In this document: positions 42,301-49,936 of the stretch, piece after piece
How positions within the stretch are numbered: the first letter of the stretch is position 1
Layout of the letters: every line of letters starts with the position of its first letter
NCBI GenBank assembly: GCA_051867875.1
Contig: JBJDZG010000004.1
Span: 167,376-231,375, forward strand
Origin: RGIG4608 sp051867875
Lineage (GTDB): Bacteria > Bacillota > Clostridia > Oscillospirales > CAG-272
DNA length: 64,000 nt
Direction: 5' to 3'
Translations under genes and position numbers: made by a program
Notes under the pieces: generated by a model
Database searches by the model: none
The model's input: the letters and a program-made list of their open reading frames with translations, nothing else
What the model was told of the DNA's origin: nothing

Positions 42301-43517
42301 CAAAGAGCATTCCCGTCTTTATCAAGCGCGTCCTTAATGATTACCGTGCCGCTTTCGTCCTCGCCCAAAGCCGTCCAGTGATATAGCTCATACATATCTT
42401 TTGCAACGATATATCCCGCGAGCTTACCCGATTCAAGACCGCCGCCACCTATTGGGCTGTACACGATATTTACGTTACTCGTTCCCGAACCCGAGGAGAT
42501 ATTTCCGTTTTCGTCAACAGTGGGGTTGATATTATCGAGATAACCGATAATTCCCGTTACGGAAAGATAGTTTGCGCTTATGCCGTTTACCGTAGTCGTG
42601 TCCGTCAGATTGATGGCAACCTTATCGTCACTGCTATAATACACGCTGATATATTCAATTTTCGTATAAGAAACGTGTCCTGCCAGAATACCGATATGGT
42701 GGTTTTCGTGGGGGACTTGCGCGGCATCGCTTTCATTTAAGCTTGTAAATGAGAAGACGTGGTCCTCGATAAACGAAGTAACCGTGTCCCACAAGCTGCT
42801 GTCGACCTCAACCGTTACGTCGTAGAGCAAAAGGTCGGATATCTCGGATATCTGTCCTTGGAATGACGCGGACTCGCTTTCGGGAAGCGTGCCCAGGAAT
42901 CCGACGTATCCGAAAAGTCCCGCATCAACGTCGGCGGGGTTTCCCTTAACGGTGATATTATAAATTACCGACGTGTCGGAGCTCTTTCCGTCCACCTCGC
43001 AATCGCCGTCAACGAATGCGCCCTTAACCGAGCCGATGAAGGGATATTTTTCAGTTCCTATGGAAGCGATAGTTCCGTCGAACGTATTACCGTCAATCGT
43101 GACGGGCTTGCCGTCTGGCGTGCAAACCATGAAATAGGGCATTATCTTGCCCTGCCCCGTTGTAGCGTCAGTTACGTAATTTCCGTTTTCATCATAGTTT
43201 TTGGAAATGTAGTGAATGTCGAAATATCCAAGTCGCTGAAGCTCTGCGAGGTTGTAAAGGTGCTTGATATTCGAGATGATATAGGGATTTTGTTCAGTTC
43301 CCCATTCAGCGTCAGAGTCGGCAGTTCCGAGAAGATATTCCGTCTGATATTTTGCAAGCGTTTCATCATCAAGCCGGTCAAAAAGCAATTCGACCTCTCC
43401 GCCGAGCATTCCGTCGTATATTTCCTGCTTTGAAAAATAAGCATATCCCACTACGCCGAGCAGAGTTACTATCGAAGCTATGCAAAGGCAGAACGCCATT
43501 TTTAATATTCGTTTCAT
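39330..43517 (-). CDS. Giant 1395-residue surface protein with SipW-type signal
   Basis: This is the largest gene in the window. A hydrophobic start (MKRILKMAFCLCIASIVTLL) ends in GVVGYAYFSK, a variant of the SipW signal motif. The region about 75-300 contains NPYIISNIKHLYNLAEL and repeated short glycine-hydrophobic stretches (DAGLFGYVGFLG, GIIGYLDNI) like GLUG-type beta-solenoid repeats. The middle third is dense in Tyr, Thr and Asn, as in adhesive or fibrous proteins. The C-terminal part is acidic. No sortase motif or SLH domain is visible, so attachment is probably through partners. It lies 10 bp after the preceding exoprotein gene. A matrix or adhesin role is inferred from signal, size and context. 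Confidence 0.8.
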   Translation of the reverse strand: MKRILKMAFCLCIASIVTLLGVVGYAYFSKQEIYDGMLGGEVELLFDRLDDETLAKYQTEYLLGTADSDAEWGTEQNPYIISNIKHLYNLAELQRLGYFDIHYISKNYDENGNYVTDATTGQGKIMPYFMVCTPDGKPVTIDGNTFDGTIASIGTEKYPFIGSVKGAFVDGDCEVDGKSSDTSVIYNITVKGNPADVDAGLFGYVGFLGTLPESESASFQGQISEISDLLLYDVTVEVDSSLWDTVTSFIEDHVFSFTSLNESDAAQVPHENHHIGILAGHVSYTKIEYISVYYSSDDKVAINLTDTTTVNGISANYLSVTGIIGYLDNINPTVDENGNISSGSGTSNVNIVYSPIGGGGLESGKLAGYIVAKDMYELYHWTALGEDESGTVIIKDALDKDGNALCQEWMRDRLFGLGQEATGRYYFYDGVFTFALSGTASNPSDDVMEPTWNKDSEFWTDSLHGQFSIGPTDKSQWITNTLKGNQSVSAFVKPISSDAELIEALKTKDVFILNENGEYINLMSLYEQSTAGSGGPEEKYTVPFGQLQYANQEFLNMLFDSYSGMTQEQLDSAFAEMGLYNTPEMLKNAIENDGLIPIYVGTTSSNLTVEDIRNKYKINADTVLNTYQYFDMSNNPITPTADGVQDYYDYTGDYENPDIPTNYNGYFYYTIEKKGFIVTRTYYTYYWVDFEKGTSYEIQSSTTTTPQDYFGTTTAGMWQGEPMYTKTVTVDGNSVNATGVVVYPDGNIFYNGGTNYTSGNTAITTGGVQLAKPAGNAVGYFYQPAGTDEWYYYNGDILVGNLSYSYTTDAGRQVYKADGTNYEGIKLVRYQVYTFSNVSGINYMSMVQVSYSSVFGANYGTYNLLWNGTITGAETGSNFNHKFAVQDITPTVNSSTQNAYIRFNDDGTCYICYTIGTTTRYIKYDSANRVFKGTASMNDEGTRLKIFSVEGTQGLDYGRVTFDPAEIVTAEDVANDSTKVQNTFNIEEYVLFPNYAADGNTTEYSVIKLSALEWNNGNALDNNGILHGEDIYDAQGNLLYPSNLSKTIHLTGGIRFGLNVNIGGGSLGSSNIDDQPGFIQAPVGTYPPVKANIPQSCVAFRVNKAEGEKKIRVILAVPTSELSKDEDGYEFNDNWTHYFNLYQLPEVTGSFQFEFFTADEYVERFELPKSFPYTPGTAPADGEYITVNIGKVEETQNEDGTITREVVAGAEDYYCSLNGDKILVAYEFTVVDEGVYVLGMSAYDNDAGAYTEEGAPLELVYISADGIASSGRDGASGSQIGTIDYVYDYGNRVITVKDESNTGENGVEDYNMYYPSHIMLYFDNRATLNPFPDINDELIKIRRYIDPDVTENIKSTVSYNITSNTQAALDNKYVKIARYLPRYADIVKEREQATP

Positions 43518-43527
43518 ATTCTGCCTC

Positions 43528-44397
43528 CTAATTGTTGGGTATTATCTCAATCTCTGCTTTGACGTGGAACATAGTGTAGCACGGCATTATTTCAGCGAGA
43601 AATTCGATTGACCTACCGAACGCCGTGAGATTGGGTGTGATTTTTATGTACAGGTAATAATTTTCACCGTCGGCAAGCTCTCCGTATTTATCGTAGGTAA
43701 GCTCGGTTGTCGGCGCGCTGCCGTATGCTTCCGCGCCGATGAAATCAGCCACGGGCGTTGAGAAAACGAGCTTTTTGTCGGCTTCGTACTGAGCGAGCTC
43801 CTCGGAAGCAATAGCCTCGTTTGAAAAAGCATAGGAATACTGAAGATAGCAGTCGCCGTTTTCGCCGTTTTGGATATTGTTAAATCCTTCAAGTATTGAG
43901 GCGTCCTCTGCATTTGAAGAGTCGAGCTTTACCTGTCCCAAAACGGTTTCGCCGTCCGTATCGTAAACGTTTTTGTAAATGTCGAAGAATGAGCCGTTTT
44001 TATTGATATTTCCGAGTTTGAGATTTACAGTATCACCGTCTTCTTTCGGAATAGTGAGTCTGAGATAGATTATATTCTCGGACTTTAAGCGCGAGAGGTT
44101 ATCTATCGAGCCGAACGAAAGATTTTCAAAAACGATACTGTAATACGTTTCGCCTTTTTCGGGGTCGCTCATTCCTATGTAATTGCCGGTACAGCTCTCG
44201 TACTTACGGTAACTTTCATCTTTGCCGTATTCAACGCGAGCCATTTCGAGCACCAACGGGTCTACGTCGCCCGCAAGAAAACCGCCAAAACCGCTATTCT
44301 GCACGAAACAGAACCAGGCGTACGCCGTAAAAGACATTGTACAAACGAGCACGAGTGCCGTGAATGCAGTGAATATCAAATCGAGTTTCTTTTTCAT
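43528..44397 (-). CDS. Exported protein with SipW-type signal, first gene after riboswitch 2
   Basis: The 289-residue product starts MKKKLDLIFTAFTALVLVCT and reaches SFTAYAWFCFVQNSG, with the Ala-Trp-Phe motif at 27-29 typical of SipW substrates. The mature part is acidic and beta-rich, with phrases such as FENLSFGSIDNL and IYLRLTIPKEDGD. No known domain is evident. AAAGGAG eight bases before ATG 44397 marks the start, so the seven-codon extension to 44418 is rejected. It is the first of three co-oriented exoprotein genes controlled by the aptamer at 44452-44530. Confidence 0.78.
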   Translation of the reverse strand: MKKKLDLIFTAFTALVLVCTMSFTAYAWFCFVQNSGFGGFLAGDVDPLVLEMARVEYGKDESYRKYESCTGNYIGMSDPEKGETYYSIVFENLSFGSIDNLSRLKSENIIYLRLTIPKEDGDTVNLKLGNINKNGSFFDIYKNVYDTDGETVLGQVKLDSSNAEDASILEGFNNIQNGENGDCYLQYSYAFSNEAIASEELAQYEADKKLVFSTPVADFIGAEAYGSAPTTELTYDKYGELADGENYYLYIKITPNLTAFGRSIEFLAEIMPCYTMFHVKAEIEIIPNN

Positions 44398-44416
44398 GAC
44401 CGTGCTCCTTTCATAC

Positions 44417-44458
44417 AAAATAAAAATGCAGTATCGAACACACTTGTTTCATACTGCA
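44417..44458 (-). terminator. Riboswitch-2 terminator hairpin (expression platform)
   Basis: On the minus strand TGCAGTAT pairs with ATACTGCA (44427-44434 and 44451-44458) and is followed by ATTTTTATTTT. Its 5' arm touches the 3' strand of the aptamer's closing helix, so ligand binding could disfavour the terminator, which would make an ON switch. That direction is inferred. Confidence 0.7.
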
Positions 44459-44530
44459 TCTGGCTGACCAATATGGTCCCTATAGCTTTGCGTCACCGCT
44501 TTGCAACGGCTTTGCCTTTATATATCTATA
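44452..44530 (-). ncRNA. Class-I cyclic di-GMP riboswitch (GEMM-I), copy 2
   Basis: On the minus strand: AAAGGCAAAG, a stem CCGUU/AGCGG closed by a GCAA tetraloop, the GACGCAAAGC core, GGGACC...GGUC as third stem, then AGCCAGAUGC. Compared with copy 1, both outer stems differ in sequence but keep pairing, which supports the structure. It is immediately downstream of the promoter at 44538-44566. Confidence 0.92.
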
Positions 44531-44537
44531 CGCACTA

Positions 44538-44566
44538 ATTATAACTCCTATGATAAAAATTGTCAA
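44538..44566 (-). promoter_or_regulatory. Consensus sigma-A promoter of the riboswitch-2 operon
   Basis: On the minus strand TTGACA, 17 nt, TATAAT. Both hexamers are perfect matches to consensus. Confidence 0.92.
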
Positions 44567-44575
44567 GTGCTTTCA

Positions 44576-44608
44576 TCAAAAAAACACGTCCGAGGACGTG
44601 TTTTTTTC
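44576..44608. terminator. Bidirectional intrinsic terminator of glmS
   Basis: The stem AAAAACACGTC/GACGTGTTTTT (44580-44590 with 44595-44605) has T runs on both strands. Confidence 0.9.
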
Positions 44609-44611
44609 TCT

Positions 44612-46438
44612 TTATTCGACTGTAACGGATTTTGCAAGATTTTTGGGCTTGTCTATGTCACAGCCCTTTTCATTTGCGGTGTAGTACGCAAAAAGCTGAA
44701 GAGGTATTACCTCAAGCAAAGGCGCTATCAGTCCGTCAGCGCGCGGAATGCGGATAACGTCGTCTGCGTGCTTTGCCACGCTCTCGTCGTCTGCAAAAGC
44801 AAGTGCCACGACGGACGCTCCCCTTGCCTTTATCTCAACGACGTTGCTCATCGTTTTATCCTTAATCTTCTCATTGCAGAGAAGCGCAACGACCACCTGC
44901 TCGTCATCAATAAGCGCAATGCTTCCATGTTTAAGCTCACCTGCGGGGTACGCCTCGGCGTGAATGTACGAAAGCTCTTTCATTTTGAGCGCGCCCTCAA
45001 GCGCTATGGCGTAATCGGAATTTCTGCCGATGAAAAACATCGAACGGCAGTTGCAGTATTTTTCCGCCAAGGTTTCAAGCATGCTGTTCATATCAAGAGT
45101 TTCATGCAAGAGGTTCGGGAGATTTTTAATCTCCTCGAGGAGCTCTTGATATCTCTCGCTTGACACCTTACCGAGCTTTCTGCCGAAATGTAGAGCCAAA
45201 AGATAGAGCAATGAAAGCTGAGTCGTATAGCCCTTCGTCGTTGCGACGGCAATCTCGGGTCCTGCCCACGTATAGAGTACGTGGTCGGCTATATTTGCGA
45301 TGGTGCTTCCCACTACGTTGACGATAGCCAAGGTCTGCGCTCCCCTTCTCTTACACTCCTTCATCGCCGCGATAGTATCCGCGGTTTCTCCCGACTGGGA
45401 GATAACAATGAGGAGTGTATGCTCGTCGATGAGCGGGTCGGAGTAACGGAGCTCACTCGCTATCTCGATTTCAACGGGAATAGAGCAAAGCTGCTCAAAG
45501 GCATACTTCGCCGCGCGTCCCGCGTAGCAGGCAGAGCCGCACGCGGTTATCATAATTTTATTGATTTTTTTGAGCTGTTCATCGCTCATATCAAAGCCGT
45601 CAAACACTATCTCGCCGTCCTCAATTCTCGACATTACGGTTTCTCTTACGGCTCTGGGCTGTTCCATTATCTCTTTGAGCATAAAGTGCTCATATCCGCC
45701 CTTTTCCGCAGAATGAATGTCCCACGAAACCCGACGTATTTCTTTTTCAAGAGCGTTTCCGCCTTTGTCAAATATGCTGACGGACTCCGGAGTAATCTCG
45801 GCAAAGTCGCCATCGTCGAGATAAATAACGTTTCTCGTGTGATGAATGAGTGCGGTGATATCCGATGCAAAATAATTTTCACCCTCACCTATACCGATAA
45901 TAAGGGGGCTGTTCTCTCTTGCAACGAACACTCTGCTCTCGTCCTCGTTTGATATAACGCCGAGCGCCCACGAGCCGTGAAGTCTTGCCACGGTTTTAAG
46001 GAAGGCGTCTTTAAGGTCGCCATCAAAATACATATCTATAAGGTGAACTATTACCTCGGTATCGGTTTCGCTCTTAAATACGAAGCCCTTGCTTATAAGT
46101 TCGTCGCGTAAAGCGACGTAGTTTTCGATTATTCCGTTATGCACTACGGCAAATTTTCCGTCGTTGCTCAGATGTGGGTGTGCATTGATGTCCGTGGGAG
46201 CACCGTGCGTCGCCCAGCGCGTGTGGCCTATGCCCGTGCTTCCCGCGAGGGCCTGTCCGCCGTCTGCCTTTGAACGCAGATTGGCTATCCTTCCCGTGCT
46301 CTTGCACACGCTTATCTCATTTTTATTTACAATGGCAATTCCTGCCGAATCATATCCTCTGTATTCGAGCTTTGCAAGTCCGTCAAGCAATATGGGACTC
46401 GCTTCTCTTTTACCCGTATATCCTACTATTCCGCACAT
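44612..46438 (-). CDS. glmS: Glutamine--fructose-6-phosphate aminotransferase GlmS
   Basis: GlmS makes glucosamine-6-phosphate from fructose-6-phosphate and glutamine, feeding cell-wall precursor synthesis. The 608-residue protein starts MCGIVGYTGKR, with Cys1 (after Met removal) as the glutaminase nucleophile. The longer frame to 46453 would bury that cysteine and is rejected. HTRWATHGAPTDINAHPH and the two SIS domains (ACGSACYAGRA, then SQSGETADT) are intact. The C-terminus ends in the conserved KSVTVE. The promoter at 46487-46515 leaves a leader of only about 40 nt, too short for a glmS ribozyme. The gene stands alone before a strong terminator. Confidence 0.97.
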   Translation of the reverse strand: MCGIVGYTGKREASPILLDGLAKLEYRGYDSAGIAIVNKNEISVCKSTGRIANLRSKADGGQALAGSTGIGHTRWATHGAPTDINAHPHLSNDGKFAVVHNGIIENYVALRDELISKGFVFKSETDTEVIVHLIDMYFDGDLKDAFLKTVARLHGSWALGVISNEDESRVFVARENSPLIIGIGEGENYFASDITALIHHTRNVIYLDDGDFAEITPESVSIFDKGGNALEKEIRRVSWDIHSAEKGGYEHFMLKEIMEQPRAVRETVMSRIEDGEIVFDGFDMSDEQLKKINKIMITACGSACYAGRAAKYAFEQLCSIPVEIEIASELRYSDPLIDEHTLLIVISQSGETADTIAAMKECKRRGAQTLAIVNVVGSTIANIADHVLYTWAGPEIAVATTKGYTTQLSLLYLLALHFGRKLGKVSSERYQELLEEIKNLPNLLHETLDMNSMLETLAEKYCNCRSMFFIGRNSDYAIALEGALKMKELSYIHAEAYPAGELKHGSIALIDDEQVVVALLCNEKIKDKTMSNVVEIKARGASVVALAFADDESVAKHADDVIRIPRADGLIAPLLEVIPLQLFAYYTANEKGCDIDKPKNLAKSVTVE

Positions 46439-46486
46439 ATTAAAACCTCCCAAGGCTCAAAACAAATTTTTACCCATAACAACTAT

Positions 46487-46515
46487 ATTATACAATCTTT
46501 TTTTCATTTTGTCAA
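46487..46515 (-). promoter_or_regulatory. Consensus sigma-A promoter of glmS
   Basis: On the minus strand TTGACA, 17 nt, TATAAT. Confidence 0.88.
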
Positions 46516-46548
46516 TCACAATATATGACAATAAAAGCACGGTGCAGT

Positions 46549-47640
46549 TTATTTTTTTGTAAATAACTGACTGCGTTTCTGCCGTCTTACGCGGTTGATA
46601 TGCCTTTCAAAATCTCCGTTTGATATCAGCTTTGCCAGAACGTACTGCATATACGTCGGCACGGTACACGAATAAAAACCGAGCTTTTCCTCAAAAAGCG
46701 GGACGAGCCCTCTCGGCAGTATCATGTATCCCACGCGCAGGCTCGGGGAGACGGTCTTTGAAAAAGTGTTCATATAAATTACGTTGCCGCCCTGCGAGCT
46801 TCCGAAAAGAGTTTCCTCGGGCTTTTGCGAGATTGAAAATTCCGACTCGAAGTCGTCCTCTACGATATATCGGTTCTCCGTGCTCGCCCAGCGAAGATAT
46901 TCGTGCCTCTTTGAAGCGGAAGCGGTAATTCCGCTTGGAAAACTGCGGTAGGGCGTAATGTGCAGAACGTCGGCGCCCGACGCCCACAGAGCCTTACTGC
47001 TTATTCCGTCATGCTCCAAGGTGAGCAATTCGCATTTTGCGTCGGAGGCACGGTAGACCTCTTCAATCTTTTTATACGACGGAGATTCTATACCGTACAC
47101 CCTGTCCCTGCCCAGCAGCTCGACAATAAGCGTGTAAAGATACTCCGAGCCCGCGCCCACTATTATCTGCTCGGCGTCGCAGAAAATCCCTCGGTTTCTC
47201 GCAAGGTGCTGCCTTATCGCCTCACGAAGCTCCGTGCAACCCCTGTTCGGGGAGCGTTCAAGTATGGATTCGCCCATTTCGGTAATTGTAGCGCGCATGG
47301 CTTTTGTCAGGGTGGAAAACGGAAATTCCGCATACGTATCCGAATGCGCGCGCGCAGTGCGCTTTATTCGTCTGTCCGATGGGACGGCAAAGCCGTCGTC
47401 AGTGCGGAAAATTACGAAAAATCCGCTTCTCTCCTTGGACTCCACGTAGCCCTCGTCGCAAAGGAGCGCGTAAGCGTGCTCCACCGTTATGGTGCTGACG
47501 CCAATCTCGTGCGCGACCGTGCGCTTTGACGGCAATTTTGTATTGTAAGGGTAAACACCCGCCACGATGTCGTCGCGGACCAAGCGGTAGAGCTGAATAT
47601 ACGCGGGACTGCTCGCGTTCTTTTGAATTATGTATTTCAT
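46549..47640 (-). CDS. PdxR-like (MocR/GntR) regulator with shortened aminotransferase domain
   Basis: The 363-residue protein has an N-terminal GntR winged helix (YIQLYRLVRDDIVAGVY, KLPSKRTVAHEIGVS) and an aminotransferase-fold domain. The domain keeps the PLP lysine in FSKTVSPSLRVGY and the aspartate region YIVEDDFESEF. It diverges from pdxS, as PdxR regulators do, and should activate PLP synthesis or sense PLP. Full MocR proteins reach about 460-480 residues. This one stops soon after HINRVRRQKRSQ, at an A7 run followed by TAA, losing the C-terminal small domain including the substrate-carboxylate arginine. The next frame gives no continuation. ATG 47640 is preferred over a TTG-started extension. 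Confidence 0.8.
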   Translation of the reverse strand: MKYIIQKNASSPAYIQLYRLVRDDIVAGVYPYNTKLPSKRTVAHEIGVSTITVEHAYALLCDEGYVESKERSGFFVIFRTDDGFAVPSDRRIKRTARAHSDTYAEFPFSTLTKAMRATITEMGESILERSPNRGCTELREAIRQHLARNRGIFCDAEQIIVGAGSEYLYTLIVELLGRDRVYGIESPSYKKIEEVYRASDAKCELLTLEHDGISSKALWASGADVLHITPYRSFPSGITASASKRHEYLRWASTENRYIVEDDFESEFSISQKPEETLFGSSQGGNVIYMNTFSKTVSPSLRVGYMILPRGLVPLFEEKLGFYSCTVPTYMQYVLAKLISNGDFERHINRVRRQKRSQLFTKK

Positions 47641-47734
47641 CTGGTTATATAAAATTCTCCGTTTCTGACTATTTCGGTATGCCAAAAAATATTATATACT
47701 ATATTAGTTAAAAAATCAAGGAGGATTTTTCATA

Positions 47735-48610
47735 ATGGCAGAAAAAAGATATGAATTAAATAAAAATCTCGCCCAGATGTTAAAAGGCGGTGTAATCATG
47801 GACGTTACCACTCCCGAGCAGGCAAAAATTGCAGAGGCGGCAGGCGCTTGCGCAGTTATGGCTCTTGAGAGAATCCCCGCGGATATCCGCGCGGCGGGCG
47901 GCGTTTCGCGTATGAGCGACCCCAAGATGATTAAGGGCATTCAGGAAGCCGTGTCCATTCCCGTTATGGCAAAGTGCCGTATCGGTCATTTTGCTGAGGC
48001 GCAGATTTTGCAGGCTATCGAGATAGACTACATCGACGAGAGTGAGGTTCTCTCCCCCGCCGACGATAAGTACCATATCGACAAGACGAAATTCGACGTT
48101 CCCTTCGTCTGCGGTGCAAAGGACCTCGGCGAAGCACTCCGCCGTATCAACGAGGGCGCATCTATGATTCGTACAAAGGGAGAACCCGGCACGGGCGACG
48201 TCGTTCAGGCGGTAAGACACATGAGAATGATGCAGGCGGAAATCCGCCGTATCGGCTCTATGGCAGAGGACGAGCTCTTTGACACAGCCAAGCAGCTCGG
48301 CGTTCCCTACGAGCTCGTTCAGTACGTTCACGAGCACAAAAAGCTCCCCGTCGTAAACTTCGCGGCAGGCGGTGTTGCAACTCCCGCAGACGCGGCTCTT
48401 ATGATGCAACTCGGCGCCGAGGGCGTGTTCGTAGGCTCGGGCATCTTCAAGTCGGGAAACCCCGCAAAGAGAGCGGCGGCTATTGTCAAGGCGGTTACAA
48501 ACTACAACGACGCAAAGCTCTTAGCAGAGCTTTCGGAAGATTTGGGTGAGGCTATGGTCGGAATCAACGAGCACGAAATTGAGCTCTTGATGGCGGAAAG
48601 AGGCAAATAA
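47735..48610 (+). CDS. pdxS: Pyridoxal 5'-phosphate synthase lyase subunit PdxS
   Basis: PdxS combines ribose-5-phosphate, glyceraldehyde-3-phosphate and ammonia into PLP. The 291-residue TIM barrel is complete. GGVIMDVTTPEQAKIAEAAG opens it, and MALERIPADIRAAGGVSRM, AKCRIGHFAEAQIL and NFAAGGVATPADAALMMQLG are strongly conserved. AAGGAGG precedes ATG 47735. The pdxT start overlaps the stop (TAATG), so the two subunits are translationally coupled and form the usual dodecamer with twelve glutaminase partners. The divergent PdxR-like gene shares the 94-bp promoter gap, which contains TATACT-like -10 elements but no -35 I can defend. Confidence 0.97.
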   Translation: MAEKRYELNKNLAQMLKGGVIMDVTTPEQAKIAEAAGACAVMALERIPADIRAAGGVSRMSDPKMIKGIQEAVSIPVMAKCRIGHFAEAQILQAIEIDYIDESEVLSPADDKYHIDKTKFDVPFVCGAKDLGEALRRINEGASMIRTKGEPGTGDVVQAVRHMRMMQAEIRRIGSMAEDELFDTAKQLGVPYELVQYVHEHKKLPVVNFAAGGVATPADAALMMQLGAEGVFVGSGIFKSGNPAKRAAAIVKAVTNYNDAKLLAELSEDLGEAMVGINEHEIELLMAERGK

Positions 48611-49185
48611 TGCAAATTGCGGTTCTTGCACTTCAAGGCGCGTTTGCCGAGCACGAATATATGCTCGAAAGACTCGGTGTGCCATTTTTTGAGCTCCGTC
48701 AGAAGAAAGATTTGAGCAAACCCTTTGACGCTCTTATTATTCCAGGTGGGGAGAGCACCGTTATCGGTAAATTGCTCCGCGAACTCGATATGTTCGATAC
48801 CATAAAGGAAAAAATCGAGAACGGACTTCCCGTTTTCGGCACCTGCGCAGGACTTATTCTGCTTGCGAAAAATATTAAAAATGACGACAGAAGACACCTT
48901 GCTACGATGGACGTAACGGCAGTAAGAAACGCCTACGGACGTCAGCTCGGAAGCTTTTTTGCAGAATGTGATTTTGCCGATACAGGCAAAGTTCCGATGA
49001 CGTTCATCAGAGCTCCGTATATTGAAAAAGCGGGCGATGGAGTTGAGGTCTTGGCAGTATGCGACGGCAATATCGTTGCGGCAAGACAGGGCAACCAGCT
49101 CGTAACGTCCTTCCACCCCGAGCTCGACGACGACCTCTCCGTTCACAAATATTTCGTGGACATGGTAAAGGCATCAATTAAATAG
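48610..49185 (+). CDS. pdxT: Pyridoxal 5'-phosphate synthase glutaminase subunit PdxT
   Basis: PdxT releases ammonia from glutamine and passes it to PdxS. The 191-residue class-I glutamine amidotransferase has LALQGAFAEH at the start, PGGESTVIGKL, and the nucleophile Cys79 in FGTCAGLILL. The His-Glu pair of the triad lies in SFHPELDDD near the C-terminus. All three catalytic residues are present. The start codon overlaps the pdxS stop by one base. No terminator hairpin lies directly after the stop. The structured tandem repeats beginning at about 49193 follow within eight bases and may serve that purpose. Confidence 0.97.
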   Translation: MQIAVLALQGAFAEHEYMLERLGVPFFELRQKKDLSKPFDALIIPGGESTVIGKLLRELDMFDTIKEKIENGLPVFGTCAGLILLAKNIKNDDRRHLATMDVTAVRNAYGRQLGSFFAECDFADTGKVPMTFIRAPYIEKAGDGVEVLAVCDGNIVAARQGNQLVTSFHPELDDDLSVHKYFVDMVKASIK

Positions 49186-49192
49186 CAAACCG

Positions 49193-49817
49193 ATAGAACG
49201 CCGATAAAGGCAGGGATATTTTTCGTTCCCGTTTTCGTCGCCGTACAAAAGTACGGCAGAGAACGGGAACGAAAAAAGCAAGTCGGCACAAGGGCTCTCG
49301 ATGATGCCCTTGTGCCGTTTTCATATCTGTATTATGAAGATAATGCCATACTAATTCGATAAATATTCACTTGCGGTAGCACGGCTTTATCGGCGGTCTG
49401 ACAGAACGCCGATAAAGGCAGGGATATTTTTCGTTCTCGTTTTCGTCGGCGTACAAAGGTACGCCAGAGGACGAGAACGGAAAAAGCAAGTCGGCACAGG
49501 GATATCTCGATGATATCTCCGTGCCGTTTTTTAGCTGTATTATAAAGACAATGCCATACTTATTCTATAAAAATTTGCTTGCGGTAGCACGGCTTTGTCG
49601 GCGGTCTGTCAGACCGCCGATAAAGGCAGGGATATTTTTCGTTCTCGTTTTCGTCGGCGTACAAAGGTACGCCAGAGGACGAGAACGGAAAAAGCAAGTC
49701 GGCACAGGGATATCTCGATGATATCTCCGTGCCGTTTTCTTAACTGAATTATAAAGATAATGCCATACTAATTCGATAAAAATTTACTTGCGGTAGCACG
49801 GCTTTATCGGCGGTCTG
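49193..49817. repeat. Three tandem copies of a 208-nt structured repeat
   Basis: The 750 bp between pdxT and oxdC contain no gene. Units lie at 49193-49400, 49401-49608 and 49609-49817, end to end. Each has an outer helix (CGCCGATAAAG with CTTTATCGGCG), an inner hairpin CGTTCTCGT/ACGAGAACG topped by GGCGTAC/GTACGCC, and a second hairpin GGCACAGGGATATC/GATATCTCCGTGCC. Unit 1 differs by paired changes: CGTTCCCG/CGGGAACG, GCCGTAC/GTACGGC and GGCACAAGGGC/GCCCTTGTGCC. These compensatory changes show that the folded form is conserved. Function and strand are unknown. Confidence 0.85.
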
Positions 49818-49936
49818 AACGACAAGCTTTTGAAGCTTGCCGTCTTTTATCACTTTTCACACATAAATGGCAAAAGCGGAACATAAAGCAAAAAATAGTT
49901 GGCGATAATACATATATACACAAAAAGGAGGTATAT

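Noticed and set aside
46439..46486. glmS ribozyme
   Set aside because: The predicted leader is only about 40 nt and lacks the conserved core; the ribozyme needs well over 100 nt.
48505..48525. A c-di-GMP-aptamer-like GACGCAAAGC on the plus strand
   Set aside because: It lies inside the pdxS coding frame, and no GNRA stem, P3 helix or promoter surrounds it.
49193..49817. CRISPR array
   Set aside because: Units are 208 nt and directly joined, with no unique spacers and no cas genes nearby.
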